Source of the DNA: Oopsacas minuta
Taxonomy: Eukaryota; Porifera; Hexactinellida; Lyssacinosida; Leucopsacidae
Direction of reading: 5' to 3'
DNA: 64,000 bases
Assembly (NCBI GenBank): GCA_024704765.1
Contig: JAKMXF010000099.1
Span: forward strand, 610,419-674,418
Shown here: one piece after another, positions 34,807 to 47,629 of the stretch
Position numbering within the stretch: position 1 is the first letter of the stretch
Layout: the number at the start of each line of letters is the position of its first letter
Program-made: the position numbers and the translations under genes
Notes under the pieces: generated by a model
The model's input: only the letters and a program-made list of their open reading frames with translations
What the model was told of the DNA's origin: nothing
The model's database searches: none

Positions 34807-36121
34807 CAACGAGTGCTCAAATGTTGATAACCCTACCCATATCTATGTAACTATGCAGAATATGCATGTACAGTTGTTAAATATTCTCGAAATAATCGCC
34901 ATTAACGTTTATGACTCGTTGTAGACGATTTAGCCATTAAAAAATACATTTTTATAGTCCCCGGGCGGGATATCTTTTAGAGATCTTGAAATTGCGTTCG
35001 ATTCTGGTATCAAAATGCCTGCATGCATGTCCTTATTCAAATTTGTAAAGAGCCAGAAATCATAAGAAGCGAGAGCAGGTGAGTAGGGTAGGTGATCTAG
35101 CTCGACAACTCTCATTCTATCCAACTCTGACTTTACGAGCTAATTTTTATGTGGTTGTGCATTATCATGCAATAATCGCATACCCGCGGTCGAGATTTTG
35201 ACCTCCGCTCCCAGTAATGTTTTTCTACTTGAGAGGCAACTGTTGCATAAAGTCCCCGGTAATTGTCTTCCCTTTGCTATTATACTCTGGGCAACGGGGC
35301 CATGTGCATCAAAGAAAATTGAGTGCAAGACCTTCCGATCTCTGAAGTCCGGATTGGGATTGAGAGGAGAAGCCTCACTTTTACGACACATACCCTATTC
35401 CTTTCTTTGGATAGTGGCTCGTCGTATCTTATCCAAATCACTCCACCAGTAATGATTTCTGCCAGCCTTCCTGGATTCTAGACTTGATCCTCGGAGAGCG
35501 TTTTTCTTGCACAAGTTACCCTACTGTCTTTTCGGTGCTTTGTAAGGGAATATGCGATCCACCTCAAACAATTTTTGCTAACTTTCAGCTTATCGATAAG
35601 TATGGAATAAACAGCTCGCTTTGAGGTCCACACACTCATAGCTAACTCCTCAACAGTGATGTGAGGATTTTTTTACACTCTCCAGCGAATTTAGAGGTGT
35701 TACTGCTAGTGACGCCGGATCTGGCACGTCCTTTCATTCCTCATGTTCCAGTGACTCCCGTCCTTCATGAAACAGTTTGGCCCATTCCTTCACAGTAGTA
35801 TATGAAAGACTAGCATCTCTATAAACGACTTCCAAGTCAATGAGAATATCCTTCAGGCCAATACCAAGAAGCATGCGAATTTTGATATAAGACCTTTGCT
35901 CAAATTTCAAATTTGAACCATAAATACTGGAGAATATAAGGATAGTCAAACCGAGATATTTGAAATAATCGTAACTAGAAAACTATTGACGATATGATGA
36001 AAGTTAAAGTAGTTCTGAATAGATAATAGAATAAGGTTCATTATGAATACAGATATGTAATATAATATCCTACATCTTAAAACTCTATGACCAAGGTCGG
36101 GAACTTTTTGAACGCTCGTTA
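34807..36121 (-). mobile_element. Mariner transposon
   Basis: The ends CAACGAGTGCTCAAATGTTG and inverted TAACGAGCGTTCAAAAAGTT match imperfectly. TA on both sides (34805-34806, 36122-36123). Length is 1315 bp with one transposase pseudogene on the - strand. Confidence 0.75.
34870..35915 (-). pseudogene. Mariner transposase, degraded
   Basis: Reading leftwards: FEQRSYIKIRMLLGIGLKDI, then SYTTVKEWAKLFHEGRESLE (HTH half). After a gap of broken frame come FRDRKVLHSIFFDAHGPV, RLLHDNAQPH (second Asp, about 35155) and YSPALASYDFWLF (third Asp kept, about 35070; the SPDLAP Asp reads Ala). No initiator ATG is in frame. Several frameshifts. Confidence 0.75.
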
Positions 36122-36429
36122 TAAGTAGGCTCGGCATAATTATTTTAATATAGTCGATAGCAAGTTTTTGCCGGCAGTTTTTTCCTCTATCTAAACTTCA
36201 ATAAACTTTCATAAATTATATTACAGCAATTAGATTATAAATATCCTTTTATTTTTATATGATTGATACTTTACCTATATCACTTAATAGTCTCAAGATT
36301 TATCATCGGATTATCACGGGGATTTTCCAATATTAATGAACTAAGATATCTCCTCTCTGAACCGGCATGAATGTGCACTATAATTAGATGTCAGAAACCT
36401 GGAAAAATATATCTCGGATTCCTAAGTAC

Positions 36430-37700
36430 AAATTCCATGATTTAGGATGATACGCAAAGATCGACCTTTGAGACCTCGAGGAGGTGGCATTGCTAATTAT
36501 TGTAAATCTAGCTGTTCTAAACGTATGGACCTTAAATACTGAGATTTAGGGTTATTATGGGTTGATGTTCGAACTGCGGGTAGCTGTTCTATATTGCTCC
36601 GTTTTCTTTACAGACCTCCCAGTATGTAAACTAAACAGCAATATTGGAGTAGAGTTACCCCATAATAATCGTGAAGATATGGATAAATAGCTTCTAGATT
36701 ATGATGGACCTAACTTTATCCGAAGGTAAAGAGATGGTTAATATGGGAGATTTTAACGTCAGCTTTTTTGATATTGACAATCAGAGTAAGTGCTTGTTAG
36801 ATATATTTAATGTTTGTATGAGATAAATACTTCTCAGCCCACCAGAATACCCGATATTTCATCTTACCAAATTGATAATGCCTATTATCTTACATTGTTA
36901 GAAAGTTCGTTTAGATGTACTATTGGTTTTTTGGAGCAGTGAACGTTTCCTTTTGCCTGGTTTACAATGATAAATTCCGCCACCTTTGTCTTAATTTGGA
37001 TATCCCCAATTTAACTATGAAGTTTCTAAAAGCTCTGCCGTTTACTCCTTGGGACATATTAGAGTGCTGTACTTTAAATGAAATCTTTGAAAAGTGGTAC
37101 GACTTGTTACTAAGTGTTGTTAATGATCACTTACATTTAAAATACTGGAGATTGAAATTATGAATCCAAACAGATTGGCTGGGCCATGATAGAGCATCTG
37201 CAATCGTATTAGAGATAGATTTGGCCGAGGCTAACCATTGAACCCAAATCTACCTTCTTTCAACTGCTTCTAGAAATGAATAAGTCAAACCTAGATCTTT
37301 CTGGAAACTTTCGGGAACTAATACCTGAATAAACTACTTTGAATATTCAATTTATTGACAATTACATCCATTTTACTGACCATTCCACTATTGCTGATAT
37401 ATTCAACTACTACTTTCGAGTGTGGTTGACAAAATTCATTATTTCTAATAATAATCCTCTCCATACCTTTTTGATCTGAAATGTCATGTTAACCAAAATT
37501 TCCTCCTGGCGCTATATTTCGTATTGCAACAAGTGAATTCCAGATGTTCAAACTGTTCGAACCATTAAATTGCTCAAAAGTTGTGCATTTCATGATATTA
37601 GACCTAATACTGAAATTAGCAGCATCTGTTATAGCAAGACGGACTACAAATATTATTTACATCAGTATATAGCTATTGGATAATTATCTTCAGCTTCGAT
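36430..37700 (+). pseudogene. Non-LTR retrotransposon (LINE) relic, endonuclease part
   Basis: Broken frames carry a GGGIANYC stretch (about 36490), LLWVDV (about 36555), FLYRPPS (about 36610) and MVNMGDFNVSFFD (about 36735), the APE-type endonuclease end of CR1- or Jockey-like LINEs. STIADIFNYYF near 37395 matches the linker between endonuclease and reverse transcriptase. A faint start of the RT domain follows at about 37530. No YADD box was seen. Confidence 0.6.
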
Positions 37701-39377
37701 GTAAGCCAGAAACGTTGTTGTGTAGTTTAGAAGTCAAGCTATAGTCCTATCTATTTACTTCAAAATTTTTCTAAACTTATTGAGAGACATGTGTTTTATT
37801 CTATTTCTTCATTTTTCGATACCTATAACCTCATATCTATAATCAAATTTCAGATTTTTCAAATCATTATTGTGTTTGTGCCAAATTAAAGTTACTCAAA
37901 GTTGGTATCATAGCTTAAATGGCCAAGGTTCTGTTGGAATTGTTGCTTTCGTTTTCATTAAAGTGTTTGATATATTTTCACACCAAATATTGTTAAAACC
38001 TAGTTCAATTTCGTTTAGTTACTTCATGTATCTAGTCATAATTCTAGTAATCGTTTTGATAAGAGAATCATGATCTAAACATATTGATTCTTTGATTAGC
38101 TAATCATTTTAAGATTAAATACGCTCTATGTAGTCAAGTACTTTTCCCATTTTCAGCCAGACTCACTTATTATTTTTCACCTTCATTATTGTAGTACTGT
38201 TTGGGGAGGATATAAAACGCTAGACGTTGAAGCAAATGAGAATAAGTTGACTGCAAAGCACAAATACTACTCCACATCTCTATATCTCAACAGATTCTAT
38301 TTTTAAAGTAAAGATGGCTGTAATTTCAAAATATCATTGATTACAGAATGTAAAATTGTGAATCTGGGTTTCATTAGATGTATCTAATTTTATTTTGTTT
38401 ATGTTTGTCAAAGCTAGAGGCAAAAGAAATCATTCTATGACCACTAGGCATGTCTTGTACAACCTCAGAATCCTTTACTTACTCCTCAGCGAGAATATAC
38501 AATGGACTTCAACCTCGAACAGTTTCAGCCATAAAATTCAGTAGTTCTGCAAAGTAAGGCCAATGTTCGTCAAAGAATGATCTTTATTTAAATATTGTGG
38601 AATATCTTTGGTAAATTGCTATGTTGCCTCAATGAATCTATGACAAAATGTGAAATTGTCAGGTCCTTATTGTTTGGAGATGATAAATTCCAAATGGGTG
38701 TTAATTCAAGATTATGTGCACGATTCTAGCCTTCAAACTAAGGTTCTACAGTTTGTATGGAAATATCACAAGAATTTATCTTATTAATCCTTAATAATGC
38801 TCAATGATAATGGGGCAATATGAATATATGATAAAACTGCCAATATCGGATTCAGTCATATTGAAGACAAGTGCAATCTAGTGAACGAAGACGCATTTGA
38901 AAATATAATCTGATGAAACGATGATGGTAATTATCACATACCTACGAACCATCGAAGGAACCCTGGATAATCGCAAGTTTGTAAATCTAGGGTATATTGA
39001 TTATTTATGACGATTTTCTCATAAAATAAGGACAATTCATATTTTCCAGATACAATTCTTTACCGAGAAAGTTATCTAGGGAAAAAGTTACAAGAGGATT
39101 GTTAAATATGATATCATCCAAACAAGTAAATGCGTATTTGTTTCATCCATGTCACGATATATTTAAGGGCACCACAATACTCGTCGCCTTAGGCTACAGC
39201 TTAGATAGATTATGCCTTAATCCAGCTCTACGTTTTGCTACTCTAATGGAAGATTCGCTTGGGCGCTTATTCTTTTCGTATTTGTTTTACCGTGTGCATT
39301 ATTTAAAAAATATTTTGAAAACAAATTATACTAATTTGTTGCATATTCATATTAGTTGTAATTTTCATAAAGATTTC
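37701..39377. other. No gene recognised
   Basis: AT-rich, only short open frames; the longest (39099-39383, +) has no known motif. Confidence 0.45.
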
Positions 39378-39385
39378 TTCTAGAG
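39378..39385. repeat. 8-bp target-site duplication TTCTAGAG, left copy
   Basis: TTCTAGAG at 39378-39385 and at 45264-45271 exactly flanks the large hAT element. Confidence 0.85.
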
Positions 39386-39565
39386 CAGGGGATCTCAACC
39401 TTTTACGAACTGCGTACCCCCTGGGGGAAAGGAAATGTCCAGTTACCCTCTGATTCAAATTTCGCAATATTCTATTAAATTTTTATATGTTGATACAATT
39501 TGTATTATCAGGAACACAACATAATTTACGTTTTACAAAATGTTGAATAATTAAGACAAAGATTA

Positions 39566-41108
39566 ATGAGATGGCTGGGCCTGCTTTGCTTTTACAAGTT
39601 CATCAATTTTTGGTTCGGTTGTAAATAAAGCCACACGGAGGTCAGGCTCTACGCATAAACGAGCATGATAGTGGTTTATTTATTTTCAGTGTCGAGAATC
39701 CTTGTTCGCAGAGATATGTACTTGGAAACATCAGCAGCCCACGCATAGCCATGGCAGCGACACTAGGGAAATGTTGACTCATTCTAAACCAGAACTTCAT
39801 CAATGGCAAAGTTTCAAATGCTTCTCGTACTGTAGAATCGTTCAAAATTTCTTCTCCCTCAAGAAGAGTTATGACATTTTCAAATATGTTTAGATTTCCC
39901 TCCTTCGCTTTTCTTTCCCATGAATCCAACTTCATTATGAAAGCTCGAATTTTATAAATGAAATCAATTACAGTTGTAAACTTCCTTGAAGTGACTTGTT
40001 TAGGATATTTAATCGTGAGATAATATCCTCTAAGTAAGAGAGTCTAATATTTCATGCTTTATCTTGTAACTTGTCACAAAAACTCTTGATTTTGCTCGCT
40101 CGTTCCGTTCAAAGAATTTTGGCACCTCTTTTCTGAAAGAGTGCACTCTAGACAACATGTTTCGCGGGAAAGACAATGAACCTTGGTGTGAAAGCGTAGT
40201 GTATTTTGTTCCTCATCATTTCTTGGCACAATAGTCGGAAGAGACGAGTATTGAGAGCGCTTGACTTGATGAAATTTACCATATTGATTACATCTTTAAG
40301 GGTTGCTTTGGCTCAGATGATAGCGTCTTAGATACCAGAGCATATCGGTTGTATCATGCAGTGGATATGCTTAGTATCAGGATTGACTGCTTTCACTCGT
40401 CCCCGAAATCCTGAACGATTGCCAAGCATGGCAGGAGCCCCATCAGTGGTGGATGCACTTACGTTGTTCCATGAATGTCCTTTTCTCTCAAAATATTCAG
40501 AAACTTCAGTGAAAACACCCTCTCCTCTTGTAGTGGACTCCAGACAATGAAAGAACAGGAATTCTTCCTTAAAGTCGCCATCCTTGATGTACCTTGCGAA
40601 AACAAGTAGCTGAGCGCAACTAGAAACATCAGTCGACTCGTTTAGCTGGATTGAGAATTTGTTCAGAGATGCATAACGTATTTCTGTTACTACCAGCTGC
40701 CCAATATCTTCTACAATATCACATATTCGCCGTTGAACTATATCGTTGGAGGAGGCACTTTACAGATCTTCTTCTCTCCATCATCTCCAGTTAGACAGCG
40801 AACTATGTCTTTGCAACAATGTAGTATGAGTTTCTCAACTATTGTATGTGGAGTTTTTTCTTGAGCGATTCTCAGAGCAACCATGTATGAAGCACGAAGG
40901 CTTGCTTTACTTATTTGATTTACATGGTCACTCTTATCTAAACGCACCCTCCTCACTCCGATTTCCATTCCTTTGAGGAATGCAGCATCTTTATCTACTA
41001 ACTCTGGATGACATCCGCTAAGATGCTTCTTGAGTAAGCTTGGCTTCATCGATTGATCAGAAAGGACCTTAAACCACACTACGCACTTTAGTAGTTCACG
41101 TCAATTTC
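39566..41108 (-). pseudogene. hAT transposase (ZBED5-like), main part
   Basis: Reading leftwards: BED-type zinc finger end (CVVWFKVLSDQSMKPSLLKK, His pair in HLSGCHPE, about 41020-41075), the helical region AFLKGMEIGVRRVRLDKSDH, ASYMVALRIAQEKTPH, then broken frames, and finally the hAT dimerisation block FPSVAAMAMRGLLMFPSTYL with CEQGFSTLK (about 39700). The stop follows KAKQAQPSH at about 39566. The gene breaks at 41108 where a GGGGCGGATCC element sits; the 5' end is at 44858. Confidence 0.75.
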
Positions 41109-41412
41109 AGGGGCGGATCCAGGATTCTCTTAGGGGGGTTGATTTGCGAGCGTAGCGAGAGTTTCTGACGGGGGTCTGGGGGCTTGCCCCCCAGAAAAAA
41201 TTGAATATTTAGACACTGAAATAGCGATCTAAAGACATTCATTCCTACAGCAAATAGAGAGATAATTTCAAATTTATTTGTCTTTTATTCATTATTTATG
41301 AGACAGAAAATTCAATACCGTACTAAAGCTGAAGTTTGGGTTCCATTTTGATTCTCGATATGTCAGAGGTACAAAGATAATCATACAAAATACTTTTATA
41401 ACTATTGTGGCA

Positions 41413-41678
41413 CAGTAGACCCTCGCTAATCCGAACACCACTGTTCCGATTGCAAAATAATTCGTTAGGATTAGTGAAATGCATTGAAATGATACTATAG
41501 AATTTGGGGCTCATTCTTTCGAAAGTTGTACAAACGATAGAATAGTGTCCAACATGGGTAGTATTAAATATTGATCTGTAGTAGGGTTGGATATAAATCG
41601 TCCATATTTTTTGAGTTTCAAACAATTTCTAAATATTGTAAAGCACTAGGCGCTGTTCGGATTAGTGAGGGTCTACTG
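41413..41678. mobile_element. pogo/Tigger-type MITE
   Basis: CAGTAGACCCTCGCTAATCC at the left and its inverted copy GGATTAGTGAGGGTCTACTG (shared CCGAACA block inside) at the right bound 266 bp without coding capacity. TA follows the right end; the left flank is CA. The end sequence is the classic pogo/Tigger type. Confidence 0.8.
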
Positions 41679-41723
41679 TATATATAATCATTCGCACCGA
41701 GGGGAGGGTTCTAGGACCCCTAG

Positions 41724-44700
41724 CACAGAGTGGCAAAATGGCCATAATGGGGAAATAGGTAAATGAATCTGTATTATCACCACAATTATACTTACATATA
41801 CTAAATCGACACAGTAGATTTCAAAAATACCAATGACTTTTAGTAGCACGGCTATAAACCTAGGAATGACGTAATTACTGACATTTTCTAATTTTTAACA
41901 CTTGTGGCTCATTAGTGAGGATATTGTGAAAGTTAATAATACATGCATGTCATGGTCTCTATTCTGCTATTTGATAAGGTACAATTTAAAGACCCTTAAT
42001 TATGTATGACTATTGGATATACTTATTATCATAAATCATCTGATAGTATACTATTATATAATATTTCTTGGAGGCTATTTGCAACGTCTCTTTTCTTCTT
42101 TGCGTGGATCAAACGATTCTGTACTAAGATGGGGTTACTACAACATAACAACTTGACTAAAATATCTCTAACATTGTCTGTGAAAGAAGTTTTTCTTGCA
42201 AGATTCTCCCGATACCGCCTTACAAATTTATTGCAAGATTCTAAACATTCCTCAGAGAGATTCTGTAATCCCTTACCATTATTGTAAGCACCTATTAACT
42301 GAAACGAATGGGCAAGTAACTTGTGCAAAGATGGAGTGATGCTTGCCCATGGGTACTCAACTAGAATAAATTCGTACGTTTCTTTGCACAATTCTTGCAT
42401 TTTGTCACAGTTAATCAAGTCACCACTGTTGAGGAGTCTTAACAAAACAGATAGATTTGTCTGGATCTTCTCTAATGATATTTTATCTGAAGGATTAATG
42501 GAAGAAGTAGCCCACGTCAAAAAGTCTCTCTTATTTAAAAAGCAGTCTCGCGCAATGTTACCAGTGGTTGAAGTGCCGCCCTGGCTTGAAGGGATATCGA
42601 CACTGAAGTTACATCTCTCCTGGAGTATAGCTCGAACCCGTTTCATGGAAGAATTTACTTTCGAGTTTGATGGCGCCCATACCTTGTGTCCTGCATCAAG
42701 ATGGTATATCAACAGCATGAACCACCTGAATACACAAAGGCAAGCATGCAAAGGAGACGCAGCTATAATATCGATGTTAGAAGTTGGTTGATGCGTAATA
42801 GCAACACGTTGATTTGATGGGAGTTTCAAGTAATCTCTTCATCAACCTCTTCAAAAAGTTACCGAGCGTTGCCAATTAATCTGTTAATAGGGAAACCAGA
42901 ATGGGCCCATTCTAAACTTTTAATTTGGCTATCCGTTGCAGTACACAGATGACAAGAAGCCCCACCAGCTCCATCCAGCAATCTCACCATTATGGTATCA
43001 AAAAGGGAATAGACTATCTTGACCTGTGCATGGCCTCCAATAAGAGATAACCCATCCTGTATGATATGGTCTGTTTGAGGATTGATTATTGTATTCATGA
43101 CAAGCTTTACACTAGAATAATCTTCTTTCAAAGCTATCAGTGCTACTGGCCTAAAGCAGAACGGAGAGTTGGGTGAGCTGTTATAGAACACGTCATTTCC
43201 AAGTGTGTCTGTAATTGATATTACTTTGAATCCGAACAAAATGAAAGTTTTTGTTTGTTTAATACAGAATTGTTGCTTTGTTGGTATAGGTTTGATGACA
43301 ACCGGAGCCATCCAATCCATCAGATATCTTAATTTTGAGTGGGTAGTGTGAATCAGGAACTGGGTCTAATGTTGAAAGCAAGCGTTGAATGGTCAGACTA
43401 AGGATGGAATGATAAGAGACGCAAGTCTCAATTGTCAATGCTTCGGGGTCTCTGACTATTTCCATTTCATTTATTAGGCTTATTTCCCTACGATATTGCG
43501 AGACAAGCTTATAGGAAGGCAGCTTAACATCACCTTTGAGAATTATTTTCAGATTCGTGTATTTACTCGCCCCAATTTCTAAGCTGTCCAATATATAAGC
43601 ACATTTAGAGATTTGTACTTTGTTCAATGCACCGCTAAAAGAACCCTTATCAATTATTTCTCTGCACATGTCTGAAGTATCACGGTCATAGGATTTATTT
43701 GAGACTAATTCTAAAGCTAGAGCGAGTAGTTGTTTAGGCTCAATCTTTTCTCTCTCTGCTAAAAAGTCCACATGCTCTAAAAGAACACCAAGTCTCGATC
43801 TGGAAGTCTTCATGTGACATTCGAGAATATGCTTCCGGGATTCAGTTATAATCTGTTCTGAAAAGTTTCGATTTTCAGAATCAGTGACTAAAGAAAATTC
43901 AGGATCAAGCGATATTCTCTTTCTTGGATTGGATATTGTTAGATGAGTAGAGTGGAAAATCATATTATCCCATGTTTCAAGGTCCCCCTGCCGTAAGCCT
44001 CTCTGGATGTTAGAAGTGATTTAAATTATAAATGGAGAGTAGCAGTTTCTTCATTGGATCAATGGTTGTTCTCAATAAGTTACCTAACACAGACTGTAAC
44101 ACTTCTTCCATTCGAATATACAAATTATATGCCTCATTGTTCGTGATTAGTACAGACATGATCCGAAAAAGGGCTACTTAACATAGACACATTATGATAT
44201 ATGATTGTAGAGTATTGGAATAACTAATAACCAGCAAAATATAGAATTTTACTGAAAAAATTTAAAACTTATGAAAAATATGTTTTTCGAATTTTTGTCC
44301 AGTCCGGACAATGAATGACGTGATAAATTTTTGGGCAGCTTTTGGCAAGCCTGGAAAGTGATTAAATAGTTGACTAAATATAGTAACATTACGTATTATT
44401 AATAACGTTTTGTCAAATTTTGTCAAACAAGAGATGCTACACTTCAATCAATGAGAAAAAATTCCAAATTATAACTTTGGGAGGGCCAAACTAGACACCC
44501 GGAAAAAAGTACAAATGAATATCTAGACTAACCTATCAATGATTAAATTGTTGTTACAATATAGATTTATTATCAGAAGATGTTTTTCACTCTTATATTT
44601 AGTACTTACATCAAATATGATTACATACATTAGGGCATAGGAATTTTCGGTTTGAAAATATATATTTCTATTATTAGAAACACATAACAAAGTTGTGCGT

Positions 44701-44828
44701 AGTTAGGATTCCTACTGCTTTTAATGCTGCCAATGATATTTTCGTACTAATTGAACCATGGAGAATTCGAAAAATGCATTGAAATATGTTTTTTTAAAAT
44801 ATGCCTATTTCCCCATATTGCAACACTG
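41724..44828 (-). mobile_element. Transib (RAG1-related) transposon B
   Basis: CCTAG occurs at 41719-41723 and 44829-44833, immediately outside the ends CACAGAGTGGCAAAATGG and, inverted, CAGTGTTGCAATATGG; both ends continue into ATGGGGAAATAGG. Length is 3105 bp. The ends differ more from each other than those of Transib A. Its target is the GGGGCGGATCC element, itself inside a hAT. Confidence 0.8.
42029..44159 (-). pseudogene. Transib transposase B (RAG1-core homologue)
   Basis: Reading leftwards from ATG 44159 (MSVLITNNEAYNLYIRMEE), about 710 codons, matching copy A. Key residues: first Asp in GLDGSGCHQ (codon 43310-43312), NSPFCFRPVALIALKED, second Asp in SLFDTIMVRLLDGAGGA (codon 42997-42999), CHLC pair (about 42943-42954), STTGNIARDCF, His pair in LHKLLAH (about 42320-42340), Glu in SEECLESCNKFVRRYRE (codon 42239-42241). 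Breaks: a stop near 44010, and frameshifts near 43265 and 42845. All catalytic acids remain. Copies A and B differ at many positions, so they are different subfamilies. Confidence 0.85.
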
Positions 44829-44857
44829 CCTAGGACCCCCCCTGGATCCGCCCCTCC

Positions 44858-44990
44858 ATTTTCATCATAAGTGTGAAACCGTGTTGAATAAAATTATCAT
44901 TATATTTTCGTTTTCCTCCGATTCCTTAGGTAATGAATTTGCCATTTGAGTAACTGTTCAAATTTGAACTTGATGTGGAATTATGGTATA
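44858..44990 (-). pseudogene. hAT transposase 5' fragment beyond the nested insertion
   Basis: A short frame ends YNDNFIQHGFTLMMK, the segment that precedes the BED finger in this protein family, at the point where the nested element begins. The gap to 41108 matches removal of 41109-44855, apart from a one-base frame slip. Confidence 0.55.
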
Positions 44991-45439
44991 GTCAAATGGA
45001 GCTCATAAATAGTATCCACCCAGCATATATTTGTCCATTCATGAACCGCGTCAAAATATACACTGGTAATTAGCAATCTACCCTGATGAAACAAACAATA
45101 CTGTAATACTTACGGTTCACTTTTAATAGGCTCGAATCAGAAGTAATTACCAGACAGAATTTCATAGTAATTCTATACGTTTATAGTTGGTTCAGCGGAC
45201 ACCTCGAAAACATCTGGTGTACCCCTCCAAAAACACTAGCGTACCCCAAGTTGAGTCCACCTGTTCTAGAGGTGGGTCGTAAATTTTACTTACAAGTTTG
45301 TAGCCTTTTCTAGCTCCCAGTGCTTATTCAGAAAGATAAGTTACGCTTAAAGTATCAAGAATATAATCAAACCGAATCAGAGTGTTAGTTCAAGATCTTG
45401 GAATTTAGACATAACACCAAATCCGTCTTAACCCTGCCC

Positions 45440-46130
45440 TACATATTCACTAATCTAGCTATAAAGGCTTGAGTAGCTTTTTTGGTTTCAGTGATGCTTC
45501 CTACATCCATGTCATTCGATTCAATAGTGCAAATGGTTCTTTCTTAGTGACTACCTTTAGCGGAAACATAATCACCCAGCAACTCTCTTTTAGTTGAATC
45601 TTTCACTTCATTCGCTAGAATAGCATAAAAAGGTGCGTTTAGTACTTCATGTCTAACATGATTGAGAAGCACTGAGGCGAGTGATATAAACAATTAATTT
45701 TGAATATCTGGACTTAGTATTTTTGCATTCCCTCTCAGACTTTCGACCCTCTAGGTTACATTAGTGTCATATTTACCTAAAGGTTCTGTCGTTTCGAGTA
45801 AGATCCTAATATTCAGCCGATGATTTGATTTATCATCTCTTTGAAGACGGATTTTTTGTTTGTCACAAATTGATCACGTCAAGAACTGTCATTAAAAGTT
45901 TCCGATTTTCATCAATGAATTTCTCATTTCGATAATTGGATCTAATCGCATATCAAGTTTCAGTTCCTTTTGATGAATGGACCAGCTTTTCTGTGTTTCA
46001 ACAACTGACACATGAGATGCACAACTATTGTGCTTTATGACCTTATCCTCAAGTTTCTTCCAGTCACAATATCATGTTTTTGAAAACGTTGCTTCAATTG
46101 TGGATCCCCCAGAAATTCTACATGATTGAC
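45440..46130 (-). pseudogene. hAT relic with TTF finger and DUF4371-like region
   Basis: Broken - strand frames include YCDWKKLEDKVIKHNSCASH (end of a TTF/ZMYM-type zinc finger, about 46020-46080) and, downstream, NAPFYAILANEVKDSTKREL (about 45570-45630), the D-x-S/T-x-K-E-x-L motif around the first catalytic Asp of ZMYM1-like hATs. No ends found. Confidence 0.55.
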
Positions 46131-47629
46131 ACAATATAGTATGAAATTATTTGATTTTCTCTATCCAATAGAGGTCAGCGTAAAAATGATCACTAAATAT
46201 ATATCACAACGTTTTGTAGTAGATTATTGCAGGATGTTTCGGCCTTTCGCCTTTCTCAAACAAATTATTTACAATCACAATTTGTGTTCTCGCGTTAAAG
46301 GTCAAAGACAAACTAGTGATCTAAGAATATAATGGATGAAAAATTCGTCAAAATCCTTTAGAAGGGATTCTAGATATTCTTTGTCGTTCTACATTTTGTA
46401 GGAATTCCACGTACTTCAATCTTGGTCAGAGATTTTATAACTCAATATAAGTCGTATGATATTATAACGAACATTTCAAGTGGATAGCTTGAATTATTTG
46501 CATTAAGTGACGCTCTCCCTTTGTCAACTGGACTATCTTTCAGTAAAAATATGGTAATTAGCACTAATTAAATTCGAAGTATTAGCCATAGTCTGTAAGA
46601 AATTCACATTTGAAATATATACTGTGTAGAAATTATTTCAACTCAAACCCATAGAAGACAGGTATGGAGTTTTGTCATTTTTGGCTGATATTTCACATTT
46701 TCATTTCAGATGATGATTGCGAAATATGAATACTGGGTATTAAACTTGGATACATCACCAAACTTTAACTCCTGGGAAGTATGTTTGAAGGTTCTATTCG
46801 AAGAGATAAAATTGAGCATCCCAATGTGGGGCTGAAGGATACTTCTTCATTCTTGATAATTACTGCCGCACTGATAATGCATCCACCTTGCCTGATCCGC
46901 CATATTCCCAGAGAATTCTAGCTAATGGCTTGAAATTTCGCTGAATGTTTTATTATCTATGTTAAATTTTTGCGCAAAGTTTGTATTTCGACGCATTCAT
47001 CTCAAATATCATAACCTATCTAGCTCCCCTCATAAAATACCATGTCACAATTCTAAAATTATGCAGGCGGCGAAGTTGAAACAAGTTCCGTACTGACATT
47101 GTAATAATATTCGAGAAATTCAATGCCAAAACTTGCCCCCCAATAATTTAAGAGAGATCCGCCACTGCGTAGGGGTAGCCCACCTTTCATACCTGCTTGG
47201 CAGATTTAAGTATTTGGAGACCTCGGCCTATTCAAGTGCCTCACAATATAGTTAACATTTACTATAGCTGGGGCTTAATGCAGTACGCTAGCCGAACAAA
47301 GGTACTTGCGCAACAATAAATATACCATTATAGAACCTGGCCAAACGGCGTATATTTGATATGCTACGTATAATAATATACCTACAAGAACTTTTTGACT
47401 ATGTTAGTTAGCATAGTGCTCACTAAATCGATAATTTTTATCAAATTGGATATTTCCAGCCACACTCTGCTTTTTAAATAGATAATGAGTTAATTTAATA
47501 TTCAATTCCTAATTTCCTAAATTCAAATGTAATGGAACAATACTGATAGCATATTTGAATTCTTCCGGCCCCAGTGTGAACTTTTCGAATTGTTTAGTTT
47601 AAATCCTGTTAACTTATTCACATTTTCAT
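46131..47629. other. No gene recognised
   Basis: AT-rich sequence; short open frames only (for example 46126-46332, +) with no motif. Confidence 0.45.

Larger units (their letters stand above)
41109..44855. mobile_element. GGGGCGGATCCAGG-ended element, host of a pogo MITE and a Transib
   Basis: Terminal repeats AGGGGCGGATCCAGG occur at both ends in inverted orientation. Imperfect flanking repeats CAATTTC (41102-41108) and CATTTTC (44857-44863) suggest a 7-8-bp duplication, consistent with a hAT-type non-autonomous element. Without the two insertions inside it would be only a few hundred bp. A typical GGGGGCTTGCCCCCC inverted motif sits near 41190. Confidence 0.65.
39386..45263 (-). mobile_element. 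hAT transposon, interrupted by nested elements
   Basis: Begins CAGGGGATCTCAACCTTTTA and ends, inverted, CAGGTGGACTCAACTTGGGG, with a shared GCGTACCCC / GGGGTACGC block inside. The 8-bp duplication and CAGGGG-type end are hAT hallmarks. About 3.7 kb of its 5.88 kb is later insertion (41109-44855), so the original element was about 2.1 kb. Confidence 0.85.

Noticed and set aside
41109-44855. Treating GGGGCGGATCCAGG as the ends of the Transib transposon
   Set aside because: The 5-bp CCTAG duplication and CACAG/CAGTG ends at 41724-44828 define the Transib as a separate insertion inside it.
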